A DNA stretch of 64,000 bases from Hymenopus coronatus (GCA_030762935.1 CM060899.1:57648501-57712500), one strand, 5' to 3'. Counted from the first letter of the stretch, positions 35,771 through 47,747 are shown. Numbers and translations: made by a program. The notes: generated from the letters alone by a model not told the origin.

Positions 35771-36019
35771 TTAAATTTCGAGGATGTCGTTGACATTTGG
35801 AGTAATTAACTTAATGCTGGCCATGTCAAGGAGCTTCCAGAAGGGAGTGGCCGGAGTGATATCTTCAGGATCTGTCTTATAGGTGGAGTAGGTGCAGAAA
35901 TTATTAGAAATATTAGCAAGCAAATCGAGAGAAGCAAAATGCTCCATCCATAGACACAAGTCACCAAACATTTCAAGCCGAATAAAAGCTAATTTCACTA
36001 CAGGCGGTATAATTCTCGC
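35771..36019 (-). CDS. Possible terminal exon, unknown product
   Basis: Open for 82 codons plus stop on the minus strand outside any repeat I recognise. The composition looks protein-like (Asp, Glu, Pro, Thr, Trp, Phe mixed, no low complexity), for example SNNFCTYSTYKTDPEDITPA and FWKLLDMASIK, ending NDILEI then stop. The frame has no ATG at its 5' end; an AG acceptor near 35999-36000 (CCGCCTGTAG) would open it, but the tract upstream is A-rich, which weakens that. It could be the last exon of a host gene, a fragment of an unrecognised transposon protein, or chance. No domain recognised. Confidence 0.22.
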   Translation of the reverse strand, partial: ARIIPPVVKLAFIRLEMFGDLCLWMEHFASLDLLANISNNFCTYSTYKTDPEDITPATPFWKLLDMASIKLITPNVNDILEI

Positions 36020-36037
36020 TCAGCGTATGTATTTTTT

Positions 36038-36315
36038 TTGTTGTTTTTTGTTTCATTTATATATCCCTTTTAACATCTAAGGTCATATCGGGGGCTTTGC
36101 AATTGAAACAACTCGTTGTCTGTAGGTGCTTTTCTTTATTTTCCTCATACTCATAATCACACACACGTTCACTCTCACATACCTACTTCCAGAATCTGTG
36201 TCGATAGGCAATAATTCTGGTTAAAGAAACATTCCCCGCCCCAGCCGGGAATCGAGCCCGGGACGTTCGGCTGGGAAGTCAGTTCGCTGACCACTCAACC
36301 ACCGAAGCAGTCTAT
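36038..36315 (-). repeat. SINE-G
   Basis: Minus-strand tRNA-like head: A-box region TCGGTGGTTGAGTGGTCAGC and B box GGGCTCGATTCCCGGC. The body holds AACATCTAAGGTCATATCGG and ends in TTTCATTTATATA. Shared with the copy at 54.35 kb. Confidence 0.8.
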
Positions 36316-37000
36316 GTATTGTCACCTTGGCTGATAGTGCTCCAGGAAAGCTAGCTATACACCACTCTTGAGCGTTCTTTCTAAGATATTCGTTGATAAA
36401 TTTGTATTTTTAGCTTTTCTACCACGTACACTCACATGTATAAAAAGCGTTCCATTCCCTACATTGTAATAATTTTGTTTTATCTGTAAGTTTTTCAACT
36501 TCAGTTAACCAAACTTTCAATCCTTCCATTTGGTATCAGTTTTCTATATCTATTGCTCAATTATATTCATATGTGAATAATCTAGCACTGTATACGCGAA
36601 AACATAAACAGACACACGCACCTCCTCCTAGCTATACATATACTGTGAAGGCCAGTAGAATGCTTCCCAAAAGCTGTAATGACGACATTAATGGAAGCAA
36701 GGTACAAAAAGTAATTCAGCGGATTGTTGTGCCGTTTTAAGAAGTGGCGGAGGGATTTCAGAATACTCGCGAATAACCATTCCACCTTTGGATTGCGACT
36801 TTAAATCTTTCACCTACAAGCAACTATTAATATAATTTTAATTGCATCATACTTATTTTTAACTCGGGTTTGGTTTGAAAATGGTTTTGCTTCTTCAGTA
36901 TCAACTTGTAGACTTTGCTAAGAATTCAAACCACCAAAGTACAAATAGCATTACGTCCGTCTTTATTTTCACACAAGGTTTTTCAAGTGGGATAGATTGA
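36316..37000. other. Unassigned sequence
   Basis: Nothing recognised. Confidence 0.3.
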
Positions 37001-37001
37001 G

Positions 37002-37666
37002 TAATGAACCATTCACAATGAGATGTAAGCGCAGACACATCCTAAGCGCAAGGCTTTGCATCCATGTTATTCAATGTAAGCATTCACATAGACTCATACA
37101 ACACGCTACGCAATGCATCACAACGCAACAGTTTGCAAACTCCAAACTCTATCATTGCGTTGTTGTTCTGTTTGGCCGTGCCGCGCCATCTCTTATTTCC
37201 CTCAAGATGTTATGGCGGTCTACTTTCAGATTTCTCATTTGATTTAATGGATGTACCCGCCATCAGCGCCTAGATTTCTTGGCTCTCATAATTTTAAGTC
37301 ACAAAGAGATAATTCATAGTTCAATAAATGTGCTGCGTTATCACTTTCTTAACTTTCTCTAAGCTTGCATTATGTTCAATATTTGTTGATAAATAATAAT
37401 TGTAATGTTTTTTCTGCGAGCTTTAGTTGACAGTATGTAATTTTTATAACCTATTTATTTGTAAAACCTTGAGTGAATTTTCTTATATCATATTGTTGGT
37501 TATATTGTTCAATTTGAAACTTGCGGAGAGGTTGGAAGATATCCGCTTGTAATTTAAAGATCTAGAAACCCGTGCCAATTTCTTACGTTACACTTAGGAT
37601 ACGATTGCGCTTGCGCTTATGTTGCATTTACGTTTACGCTTGCATCTCAATAAGAATATTGCTTAA
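37002..37666 (-). mobile_element. PIF/Harbinger element B
   Basis: Element 37005-37663 with TAA on each side (37002-37004, 37664-37666). Ends ACCATTCACAATGAGATG and the inverse of ACGCTTGCATCTCAATAAGA; GCGCAGACACATCCTAAGCG-type subterminal repeats. On the minus strand about 37230-37290 encodes AKKSRR-stop-WRVHPLNQ, the same transposase N-terminal segment as element A, with a stop. Confidence 0.82.
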
Positions 37667-37945
37667 TAGTATTCATATAGAAAGAAGATTTTTAGATGGT
37701 TGCCTTTAAACTGTAAAGAGAGCTTACCGAAGGGGGTGGGAGGAATATCAATAATTTACTCATCTCCAAGCAATTATGTAAAAAAAAAAACAACAAAAAA
37801 TGCAATAGTTAAGAACGTTGCACTAGTGAGGCCATGTCTGAGAGCGCAGCAAAGACCTTACAGTGAGTCACAAAGTAAACAAGAGCGCTGGCAGTACACC
37901 TCGTCACGAATCACGTGGCTCACGCGTTTCGTCTGAGACTGGCAT
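37667..37945. other. Unassigned sequence
   Basis: Nothing recognised beyond an A-rich run near 37780-37795. Confidence 0.3.
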
Positions 37946-37949
37946 TCTG

Positions 37950-38355
37950 GAGGTTGTTCGATTTATTCCGCAGTCAACCTCTCTGACCCATGGGCTTTTT
38001 CGGGGGATTTCGCGGGTCACTAGGCAACTCCTGGGGAGGTTTCTTCCCCCGAACTTCCCGTCCCTCCAGTTCATTCAACCAGTCTCTTTCAGGGTTGTAA
38101 GACAGCGATGACCGCGATGGTGGTGCCCTTCCGAGATGGTGTCTGCACTCTGGAAATACAACTCTCGGAGGTGGGGTGGCGTTGGAAGTCGTCTGTAGAC
38201 TCAGGGAGTTTGGTCAAACCAGGGGCGCGAGTACCTGCGATACTTTGAATATGTTAGGGACCCTCCACCATGGCTCTTCTCCCGCCGCCCGGTCGACTGC
38301 TCTTCGAAATTACTCTCATTTTATCCTATCCTTCTGGTTTTGAAGTGCAATAAGT
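37950..38355 (+). repeat. SINE-D, long body subfamily
   Basis: CTGACCCATGGGCTTTTTCG, GGTCACTAGGCAACTCCTGG, CAGGGTTGTAAGACAGCGAT, AATACAACTCTCGGAGG, ATGTTAGGGACCCTCCACC. Matches 42.6 kb throughout. The tRNA head is indistinct. Confidence 0.75.
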
Positions 38356-38388
38356 TCAATAGTAGCAGTGCGGAATTTCCTCCTCCAT

Positions 38389-38419
<31 letters not shown>

Positions 38420-39690
38420 GGTCACCTCTAAATCGGTAAAAAAGAGTTGTTTTGTGTGTACCAAGTGCTTATACTTTATAGCTACACAATTTATGAACAA
38501 ATTAGCGAGAAATGAACCCAAAATATATGTGGCAATACAAAACATATGCTTAGCTTTAATATTAGAAACTCTTTACAGTGAACATTTTTCGTGCAAAGAT
38601 AATTAATTTCTTGAGACAGAATGAAAAGACTTCACCATACCACTTAGAGCATGACAGGCCTAAATATTAAATGTGTATTTATCCAGACTTTGTCTTTGAT
38701 TTTCGCTATTCACAGACAGCATATTGTCATCGTTTGGGGGGGGGGGGTGTCGAGTGCTACCTCCTTTACCTTTGGAGCATCGGCGGAAAATGTAAGAATA
38801 AGTCAAAAAGGGAAAGTAGATATAAAGCAGATAAATATTTTAACAATTAAAACAAGTATAAAGAGAGAGTTAAATCAACAAGCTATTGGTAAGAGTAGAT
38901 AGCTTCCTTGCCGACGGCGTCATGAAGGGGAATGAATGAACACACCCTACGATCGATATCGGGGTTGTAGTAGTGGCTGTTTGTGTGTAACGTCGCATTG
39001 CAGTGTAGTGTTTTGTTCATTTTCTCCGATATTTCAATTGTTTCAGTGTCAAGTGAAGATTTTGACTTCCCTATCCCTTGCCCCATCCCTTTTCCCCCCA
39101 ACCCCTGTCCATTTAAGTTAATTTCTGAAAGTTGCTGTACAGACGTTTGGTGCAACATTAGATCACGATCACGGCCTCCTGTACAGCCATGGCTTCTTGT
39201 GTTACAGACTGAAAGGGTCGTGCAACAAGAATAAATAAATTAGTAGGTAGACGTAACCATAAAACTGTGTGTTGTTAATAGAAATTTAAAATAAAGAGCT
39301 GAGCGAACAAAGCTAACATATTTAATAGTATCTCAAAGAACGGTTTGCGTTTAGCGATTGTTACGTAAAACGTTTTAATATTTAGAATTGCCAGATGAGT
39401 TACTTTAAATTACTAGTCACGATTAGAAAATATTTAGTATATAGCAAAAAATAGAGGTGCACTCAAAAGCTAGATAACTTCAACAAAGAATGATGGGGGA
39501 AAAATCCTCACTATTGTCAACAAAAATAAAACAAAGTTATTCAAACTTTTTTCACCAGTGGTTCAGAGTCAATTAACGGCATTTCTGCTTTATAATCTTC
39601 TTAATAAATCTGTATTTTAAAACAAATTCTATTTTTATATATTTTGTTTCTGTTACTTTTCTTTCTTTAATTTGAGCCGGGTATAATATG
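38356..39690. other. Unassigned stretch with (CA)n and G8 runs
   Basis: (CA)n at about 38390-38417 and a G run at 38738-38748. Frames of 74-91 codons on both strands near 38880-39230 have no recognised domain. Confidence 0.4.
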
Positions 39691-39696
39691 TGCATA

Positions 39697-39861
39697 GCGT
39701 TCATTTCAAACGCATTCGTGTGTGGCGGGAATCATGGGATAAAATTGGCAAAATATATTGTGGTGCACATCTTTGAAAATAATCAAAAGCTAATACTAAA
39801 AAGGAAGCTCTCGTTGCTTAACATTTTGAAGTGATTTCTGCAACATTTGAAATGAACGACT
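39697..39861. repeat. Short inverted-repeat element (possible MITE)
   Basis: CGTTCATTTCAAACG at 39697 is matched by the inverse CATTTGAAATGAACG near 39847, about 165 bp apart. No target duplication established. Confidence 0.35.
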
Positions 39862-40236
39862 TTCTTTCGATAACCAAAACAGTCTATATGTGAGTTTTTT
39901 AATTCCCCCCCCCCATTATAATCTACTTATAACTTGTACGTTCTTTCATGCTACAAATGTTTTACTAATATAAACAATTTAAAGCCATAAATAGCTACTT
40001 AATCAGGTGTGTACCATTTAGGCATAGCGTCGAACTTTAGTCTCAAATTATTTTCACTTTTTCAGTACTAAAAACTTCTTTGGACCACAGCTTATATAAG
40101 TTATTATTCGGAATAGCATCTTATGGACCGACAGCGGGGCAGAATCAAAGTTAGCGTAGCATGGTATATAGTTGTGTGTTGACAATGCAGTGTGTACGTA
40201 GTGGTGCTATTAGAAGGAAAATGGGGCAGCGGTTGC

Positions 40237-40490
40237 TTGGTAGACTGTTTTTTTGTTTTGTTTTTTTTTGTAGTGTTTAACGCTCGCTTTTACTGCGCTG
40301 GCACCGCAGGCGATGACACTGATGATACATAAATATGGAGCCCCGGTGAAATGAGATGGCGGGGGAAACCGGAGAACCCAGAGAAAACCTGCGCCGCACA
40401 AATCTCACATGCGGTCGCTTGGAATCGAACCCGGGCCTTCTAGGTGAGAGGCGAATGGTCTGACCACTCTGCCACGGCGTTGGTAGACTG
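40237..40490 (-). repeat. SINE-B, short subfamily, 11-bp target duplication
   Basis: Body 40248-40479 flanked by TTGGTAGACTG (40237-40247 and 40480-40490). Contains the B box (GGTTCGATTCC on the minus strand) and A-box region with GTGGCAGAGTGGTCAGACC. Confidence 0.92.
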
Positions 40491-41035
40491 CTGTTTTCAC
40501 TAGCAGTGGAAGGCGATTGAGATTGAGTGGGTGGTAAACATAAATACCACTGTTTTACGGTAACTAACAATTTTAATATTTACATACACTCAATTGCTGT
40601 TATGCAACAAGTCATCAGCATCATCATTCTTTTCATTTTCTCACAAGATACATAAGATTACAACGCACAACATACAATCGTAACGTCTCAAATGTGAATC
40701 GTCTTTGATTGGCACGTAAATAGGCTTTATAATGTGAAAAACTTCGCTCTAATCACAAGATATGATTGGAGCAAAATGGAAATAGGGCACATCATCGACT
40801 ATTGGGTAAGATACTCCATCAGCAATTATTCCCGAAGCACACCTCGTAGCATATTTCGTATTTTCCGCATTTTTGAAAATCAGACGCCTTTTCCAAACAC
40901 TGTCTTCACTTTTCATTCATTCTAAAGCAGTTGTCACGGGTCTGTGATTAATTGCTTGCACACGTTCAACAGCTTTTAAAGATCGAGGTATTTCAAATGT
41001 TCGATATTTCCAAATATTTGTTATTATCGTAGATA
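40491..41035. other. Unassigned sequence
   Basis: One 63-codon plus frame (40734-40925) without recognised domain. Nothing else. Confidence 0.3.
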
Positions 41036-41039
41036 AAAA

Positions 41040-41302
41040 AAAATGGAAATGGCGTGTTATTTATGGACGCTCTTTAATTGCTGTGGTTCTCAGCGTCCCA
41101 TTCTAAATTGGGCGTGAAAGACCACTTCATTTTGCTGAGAGGCCTCTCTATCAGGCTTGAGGTTCTTCTACGTGCCGTAAATCTACGACACGGGACCAAC
41201 GGCTTTACTTCCCTTCCGAAGGAATCCATGCTAAGGATTTGCCGGGTTTGAACCCGCAACCTTGGGTATATGAAGTCAGCATTACACCACGGAGGGCGAC
41301 TT
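41040..41302 (-). repeat. SINE-A
   Basis: Starts GGAAATGGCGTGTTATTTAT at the tail side; CGTCCCATTCTAAATTGGGC; CTTCCCTTCCGAAGG; B box and head ending TACACCACGGAGGGCGAC. Slightly shortened around the TTTTTTCGGGTG segment relative to the 5.8-kb copy. Confidence 0.88.
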
Positions 41303-42295
41303 GCAGATATATTTACAAAGTTCTTCTGTATGAATTTCAAATCTTCATGCAATCCATTTGAAACAAGAGTTTTTACAATCTAGATTGAAGACAATGCACT
41401 ATCATCAAAGGCTTTAATTACCTATAAAAAGTATTTTAATAGTGTAATCCCCTCTTGCCCAACGCGTTACTAGTTTGTTTACATGGGGCGCGCACAGTCG
41501 CCAATGCAGGTCGGCCTCTACTCGGTTGGTGTGCAACTGGTGTCCGCATGTGTCCCGCTATTGGTCCCCAAGATGCTACCTCTTGTTATTATCTTAAAAT
41601 TTTTAGAAGGCTTCAGTAATTGAGGATTTAAAAATTCTTATGCACTAGTTAAAATATTGAAGAGTGCAGTTGATTTTTTTTCCATAGCTCACATTGAAAA
41701 AGTTTAAAAATTCAACATTGTGTAAACAATTCTTTTCTTTCAAACTATCAAGAACTACTTGCACAACACTTGGTTTAAGTTTGTACACTAAACTCAAATT
41801 GAACATTTCGGAACGATGCGATAAACCGTAAGGCCCAAGGAGCATTTCATATTACCGTATCAAAAAGTATATGAACAAAACATTTATATCTTAAACAAGC
41901 TTTAATAAAGCCCATTAAAATGTGTGCTATATGTGTTATTGTCTAAGTAAATAGAAAAAGACAAATAAAGCAAAGGTAAACTATATATTTTTGAGTTTTC
42001 AAAAAATTATTAATAAGCTCATGTGTGCAGCGACTTGCCAAAAATATGATAAAATATTATAGAGGATATAATAATTTATTTCAATTTCAATCAAACCTTA
42101 AAGTTCTCCATAAATTTTTCAACCTTATATATACATATTAGGTACCTATTCTATCTGCGTAAATGCTGCGGGTCGCCTAAAATAGTGCATTTTTAGAAGA
42201 TTTTCCATATAATCTTTCCTTAACTTTACAAGGTGATAGGGCGCCACATTCTGAATGCTTTCGCCAACTGTAATCATTATTGCGCATATTGTTCG
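41303..42295. other. Unassigned AT-rich sequence
   Basis: No gene or recognised repeat. Confidence 0.35.
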
Positions 42296-42405
42296 AGTAT
42301 AAAAATAACTAAAAGTATATAAAATGGAACCAATGTTTTCCTTCATTCTTAAAAGTTTGAATTTTGGGCAAAATTCTTTTTTAGGGAGGAAGGGCCTTTG
42401 TGTAT
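42296..42405. repeat. Short repeat shared with 54.6 kb
   Basis: ACTAAAAGTAT, AATGGAACCAATGTTTT, TTCTTAAAAGTTT and GGGAGGAAGGGCC recur in the same order at about 54600-54690, there inside a SINE-G. Family unknown. Confidence 0.45.
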
Positions 42406-42574
42406 CTTTAATATAATAGTGAACTTTTTAATATAAGCTGGAGCTAATTTAGTCTTAAATGGGTTATTTTGGCCCAACTTTGGAAAATATATTATTTTAT
42501 AAAATATATATGCTTCATTTATTTTATATAATATCCAAGGGAAAATTAGAATTTTTACTCTCATATTACATATA

Positions 42575-43068
42575 GGAGCACCGAACCAGATGGCCCAGGT
42601 GTTTTGACAGACGTTCGAGAGATCGTGGATTCATTTCCAGCACCCGATATCTCTGACCCATGCTTTTTTTTTTCGGAGGGTTTTCAGGATCACTGGGCGA
42701 GTGCTGGGGAGTTAATTCATTCCCTCGAACTTCTTGTCCCTTCATTTGATCTCAATTTCTTTCAACCGGCCAATTTCAGGGTTATAAGTGTTGGCGAGGA
42801 CTGGGGTGGTGGAGACCTTCCGTGGTGGTGAATGTGCCTTGGAAATACAACTCTCGGCGGCGGTATGGTGTTGTACTCGTCTGTAGGACCTAAGGGGTTC
42901 GTCAGATCTTTGGTGCGGGCTCCTAGCGCTCTCCACATCTTGGACTATGTTAGGGTGCCTTCACTGTGGCTCATACCCCGCGGTCCGGTTTCGGCCACGC
43001 GTCGATACTACTTCATTTCATCCCATCCTCCTGGAGTCTGACGTACAATAAGCCCATGGCGGCTGCAG
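42575..43068 (+). repeat. SINE-D, long body subfamily
   Basis: Head GCACCGAACCAGATGGCCCA, then CTCTGACCCATGC, CAGGGTTATAAGTGTTGGCG, GGAAATACAACTCTCGGCGG, ACTATGTTAGGGTGCC. Parallels the 37.95-kb copy. Confidence 0.75.
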
Positions 43069-43490
43069 TGTGGAGCCCCCTTAGAAATTACGAACGCACG
43101 CACATAGAGGATCTCAAATTTTTTGGGAAAATCTAGTAATTATAGTTTTATGACATTTCAATACAATGAACACCTAGAACACCGCAATCTTAAACATACC
43201 GGATTTTCGAAAATTTTGAGCCCCATTATAGGAGAGTAGTAAATGCATTACATTTCATATACAGTGCAGAATAAAATAAAAGTATATTTGGAGGTTGCAC
43301 ATGAGCTTACAAAATGCCATTAGCCATTGTCATATTCTATCTATAGTGGAATTAAAATTAATTAAGGATCGTGATAGTTCAATTCGAAGATTAAGGGGAG
43401 GAGGGGGTGAAACTGGGCAACGCTGTGACCGTGTCGCACAGCACACGGCAACCAACTAGGGCGAACATTCCCCTTTATCCCTTCTCGTAA
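43069..43490. other. Unassigned sequence
   Basis: Nothing recognised. Confidence 0.3.
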
Positions 43491-43491
43491 T

Positions 43492-43739
43492 TGGTTGGAT
43501 TTTTTTTTTTTTTTTTTTTTAGCTTGGCGTCCTTAACCTGGCGGACGATGAATAAAATTGGTGAAATGATGCTCAAATGATCTCGGGGTCCGAGAAGCTT
43601 ATAGTTACTCGACATTCGTCTTCTCAGGATAAGGGAAAACCCGAAACAAACCTTATCTGGGTAACTCACCCTAAGCGAGATTCGAACTCGCGACCTATTG
43701 TATGCGAGGTAGACGCGCTACCCAGGCCAGCTGGTTGGA
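43492..43739 (-). repeat. SINE-C with 8-bp target duplication
   Basis: Body 43500-43731 between TGGTTGGA repeats (43492-43499, 43732-43739). T-run of about 21 is the tail. The head on the minus strand has GGGTAGCGCGTCTACC and GCGAGTTCGAATCTCGC. Confidence 0.88.
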
Positions 43740-43744
43740 GTATT

Positions 43745-44278
43745 GTGACGAATCTTGGAACTGAATCGTCACAACACTTAAGTAATTTTAATCCCATTGT
43801 AATGTCCTATGAGAATAAGTTAATATGCTTAATTTCAGTCATGTTGATGTTGGCAATAGTGATGTATTTTCCTTTGTTATGTCTACATCGCATGATGCTT
43901 ATACTTAGGATCCTATTGCGAGTGGGCTTATAAAATTATAAAACAAAGTACTAATAAAAGTGTTAACACAATCAGTGAAGCTCTTTTTAAATTGCGTCGA
44001 ATAACAAAATAAGTCTGTGTCAACAGCTGTCATATTGAATGTACTTGTAGCTAAACGTTATTGTAATATAATTACGAGCGTAATAACCATGAAAACAACT
44101 AACTTACTTTTAATCGCTAGTCGTAACCATAAACACCACGAAAATATAACCCGAAACAACTGCGACATAACTTTTGATAACGTGAGCAAAATGTTCTTTC
44201 ATTTTTTAACACGCGCATTTTATTCATTATGAAGTAAAAATAATGTATTATACTTATTGAAACTTATAGTTGGACTGA
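43745..44278. other. Unassigned AT-rich sequence
   Basis: Nothing recognised. Confidence 0.3.
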
Positions 44279-44279
44279 C

Positions 44280-44560
44280 ACCCCCTTGGACTTACAAGCG
44301 CGTGCCTAGGGATAAGCTAGCGACACCTAACCACAGAATGGAGGACCTGGAGTGAGTGTGGTGGGCCCACAGTCAGCAGGCATGAGCGTGGGGAAGTGGA
44401 TGATATGAAATGCAAGCGAGATGGATGACAGGAAATGTGATGGAAGGATGAGTGGCGGGGGAAACCGGAGGATCCGCAGAAAACTAGCCTAGACGCCGTT
44501 ACGTCAACCACAAATCCCACACGCGGGCGCTTGGGATCGAACCCGGGCCACGGCGCCGAC
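44280..44560 (-). repeat. SINE-B, long subfamily, head deleted
   Basis: Matches the 11.8-kb copy in reverse: ACACCCCCTTGGACTTAC, CTAACCACAGAATGGAGG, GGGGGAAACCGGAGGATC, CACAAATCCCACACGCGGGC, GGGATCGAACCCGGGCC. It then jumps to ACGGCGCCGAC, so the segment between B box and 5' end (A box) is lost. Confidence 0.8.
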
Positions 44561-44594
44561 TCTTATTGAACCTGTGTGCAATTCCTCGCTTTTG

Positions 44595-44718
44595 CTAGCA
44601 TTCGCGGGATGGCTTAGGCGGTAACGTCTGTAGCCCGTATTCAGGAGGTCCATGGTTCAATCTTGTGGGCCGACTAATCTGGATGGGGGTTTTTCGTCGT
44701 TTCGTCAATCGCTAAGGT
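44595..44718 (+). repeat. SINE-D head fragment
   Basis: CGCGGGATGGCTTAGGCGG head and CATGGTTCAATCTTGTGGGC, GGGTTTTTCGTCG, then cut. Confidence 0.55.
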
Positions 44719-44733
44719 AAATACCGGATTGGA

Positions 44734-44805
44734 AAAATGAAATGGAGCTTTATTTATAGACGCTCTTTAACTACTGTGGCTCGCAGCGTCCCATTCTATT
44801 AATAC
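44734..44805 (-). repeat. SINE-A 3' end fragment
   Basis: ATGAAATGGAGCTTTATTTA, GACGCTCTTTAACTACTGTG and CAGCGTCCCATTCTATTAAT match the tail side of SINE-A; the rest is absent. Confidence 0.7.
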
Positions 44806-45145
44806 CACGACCCGAAGTTCCACCTTCAGTCAAAAATGATATGGCAGTTATGATTACGCTGCCATCTATCAGCAGATAGTGAAATCACCTAGACCGGGCG
44901 GTACCCCAGCGCCATCTGCTTGTGGAGCAAAATAGTATAGTGTGTAAGGCGTGAGGCCTAGAAGGGTGACTGTATACCGTCTTGAGTAAAGATAGTGGAA
45001 AAGATCCAGATTGCACCATCTACTTGGTGCGAAGCGAAAATAGTATGGGTACGTGGAAAAGATTATGAAGTCCACCATACAGATCAAACGAGTATGACGA
45101 ACAGAACTGTCGCTGTTAAAGCGACGTTAAATAAATATAAATAAG
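44806..45145 (+). repeat. Probable SINE body, family uncertain
   Basis: Ends in CTGTTAAAGCGACGTTAAAT plus an A-rich tail, a typical SINE 3' end. The upstream part has CCATCTGCTTGTGGAGC but no clear promoter head. Confidence 0.4.
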
Positions 45146-45700
45146 TAGTTATTTATGATGCAAGTGGTAAAAATTGTGTTTTTATTGTGAGTAGGAAGCC
45201 TGGCTGAGTTTCGTAGTCCTACGAACAATATAAAGCAATTTTAACACGTGTGTCATACACTATTTTTAGACAGTTTTCAATATTTATAAACATATTATAA
45301 ATATATTATTTTACCTATTTCACGGAGTTCATGCTTAATGGTCTGCGATATTCAGTTGTTGTCTAGCTTAGCATCAGTGCTGACAATATAATGACTTATC
45401 GTACAGAACGAAAACATTCTATACAACAGGGGTAGTTTTGGTAGCAGTTGTAATTTTTCTCTCGCCCCTGCTTGCATAATTTCGTCTGGTTCAGCAGATT
45501 CCATATTCATGACATGCAAATCATCTGCTCATTTTATGGCTCGACACGAACTTTCAGGGTCATAGCCGAATGAGGCCGTGGACGCATAAACCAAATTTGG
45601 CTACATAAGAGTGTTATAATTTTATAACACTGGGTGACAGAATTTTCTACTTTTAACACTATACGGTTTTATACAAATATGTTATTTATTGTGTTTCGAC
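45146..45700. other. Unassigned sequence
   Basis: Nothing recognised. Confidence 0.3.
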
Positions 45701-45702
45701 TG

Positions 45703-46483
45703 TAATGCTACATTCACAATGAGATGCTAGCGCAGACGTAACGTAGCATAAACGCAGACGCAAGGAGTCACCATTTACAAAGCAATCGTAAGCGCAACGC
45801 AAGAAGTTGTCACGGGTTTCTAGATCCGCAAGTTACATGCGAATATCTTCCAAGCGCTCCGCAAGTTACAAACTGAATAACATAACCAACAATGCCACAT
45901 AAGAAAATTCACTCAATCTTTTACAAATAAATATGTTATAAACTTGCCTAATAACAGCTGACGCTCGCGGCAGTGACGTTACAATAATTGCTCATTCAAA
46001 ATTATTGAAAATAGTACAAGCATAGAGACTTCAGAAAGTGATAAAGCTACACATTTAATGAACTAAGAATTATTTCTGTGCGTCTTCGATTTATGAGAAC
46101 CAAGAAATCAAGACATAGATGATAGTTAAATCCATTAAACCAAAGAAGGATTCGCAAGGAGATTGTCATAACCTCTTGAAGGAAATTAGAGATGACGCGG
46201 CAGTGCACGCCAAATAGAAGAGCATGCATGTGCATCAGGCCTTGTAAAATCTTGCAATGCGATCGTTTGTTATTGAATTCATAGGCAATGCATAGAGAAA
46301 AGAAGCAGAATGCCTCCTCTTTGTATGCAACGCAAGGCTAAAGTTTGGAGTTTGCAAACTCTTGCGTTGCATTGCATTGCGTCTTGTGTATTTCTATGTG
46401 AATGGTTGCATTAAATAATATGAGTCCAAACTCTTGCGCTTTCGTTGCGCCTGCGCTTGCATTTCATTGTGAATGTAGCTTAA
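45703..46483 (+). mobile_element. PIF/Harbinger element C
   Basis: Element 45706-46480 between TAA duplications (45703-45705, 46481-46483). The terminal inverted repeats are the best of the four copies: GCTACATTCACAATGAGATG against the inverse of CATTTCATTGTGAATGTAGC. The decayed transposase start is at about 46119-46175 (TKKSRHR, then NPLNQ in pieces). Subterminal GCGCAGACG/CGTTGCG repeats at both ends. Confidence 0.88.
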
Positions 46484-47090
46484 TTATATTTTCGTAACAT
46501 ATGTTTTTAGTGGCGTTAACTATGCACTTTGGAAAAATAAATAAGCAAACATTGAGTGGTACGCTTCATTTCCAGTTGTATTTACTTTCTCCAATAGTCA
46601 GACTTATTCCTTATCGGAGTCAACTGCCATAATTAGAGTCTGTTAATCCTACAAGAAGACATTATATAGCTGTTATCCAGGCGCCAGCTCCAGCATCTCT
46701 TACTATCGATCCCATCAGCTTTTTAGGTCAAGGTCCTTTCCGAATCGCGAACTCGCAACTCACGGAACCTGCGCTGATTACATTTGACCCTTGACCTTTA
46801 AACTTCCAACTGCAATGTAGGTATGCGCCATACGCAGGATCAAAACGCCATGATTTTAATTGAATGTGAGTAAACTCAGTAAGCCTTACGTGCAAATAAT
46901 AATTAGGTTCAGTAATGCTAAATTTGCAATTAACGTGCAAATCCTTGGATACGTACAGTGCACCTCAAAAGTTCTGAATATTTTCTGCTACAGCTAAATG
47001 GAGTATTTTTCATAAAATTCTCGGTATATTTTAAAACAACTTTTTCAAAGAAAAAAATCATTTTTCGTATCATTGTCTACAAATTATATT
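46484..47090. other. Unassigned sequence with hormone-receptor-like words
   Basis: AGGTCAAGGTCC (46725-46736) and TGACCC-T-TGACCT (46785-46797, a DR1 arrangement) lie about 50 bp apart. No gene seen nearby, so any regulatory role is speculative. Confidence 0.3.
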
Positions 47091-47094
47091 GTCA

Positions 47095-47358
47095 TCAGAA
47101 ACATTTTTTATATAGTTTAACGTCCTTTAACATGGTTGGTCACATCGGACGATGAATGAAATTTGTGAAATGATGCTCAAATGATCTCGCGTCAATGGAG
47201 CTTAAAGTTACACGACATTCTTCCTCTCAGGATAAGGGAAAACCCGGAAAAAAAACCTTATCCGGGTAACTCACCCTAAGTGAGATTCGAAGTCACAATC
47301 TTTTGAATGTGAGGCAGATACGCTACCACCACACTACCCAGTGGTCAGAAACATTTTT
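47095..47358 (-). repeat. SINE-C with 14-bp target duplication
   Basis: Body 47109-47344 between perfect TCAGAAACATTTTT repeats (47095-47108, 47345-47358). Tail side TTTAACGTCCTTTAACATGG; head on the minus strand TGGGTAGTGTGGTGGTAGCG. Confidence 0.93.
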
Positions 47359-47551
47359 AAATTGCACCTTATATACTTTTTGTATACCATCTCAAATATG
47401 TTATCATTGCATATGAAGCTATAAGTACATGTTACTATGGTAACCAAATAAAGATGAAAAAGATCCTTTATTATCTATGTAAGCCAACCGAACAATAACG
47501 TTAATTTTTACACATAAACTGCAGTAATAACCAGGAAATTCAACTATTTAT

Positions 47552-47747
47552 TTCTTTCTCTAGAACGTATGCACATACATACAAATAAATAGATAAATAA
47601 ATAAAATTCGAATATGCTGTACTCCACCCAAAAAGTCGATACCGAGAATTCACCGGAAATACATGTTTTAAGGTTCACTGAATAAAAAACACTTTTAGAA
47701 AAAGGTCCGTGCGTGTATGTGTGTCTGCATCTGTGGACGGCATAATA
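47552..47747 (+). mobile_element. HIN-1 5' end fragment
   Basis: TTTCTTTCTCTAGAACGTAT, TTCACCGGAAATACATG, TTTTAGAAAAAGGTCCG, TGTGTGTCTGCATC and GGACGGCATAA, then a minus-strand copy starts in an A-tract. An ATAAATAG-type repeat replaces the palindrome. Confidence 0.75.

Noticed and set aside
36220..36312. Functional tRNA gene on the minus strand
   Set aside because: Same head and body recur at 54.4 kb; it is a SINE-G promoter, not a tRNA gene.
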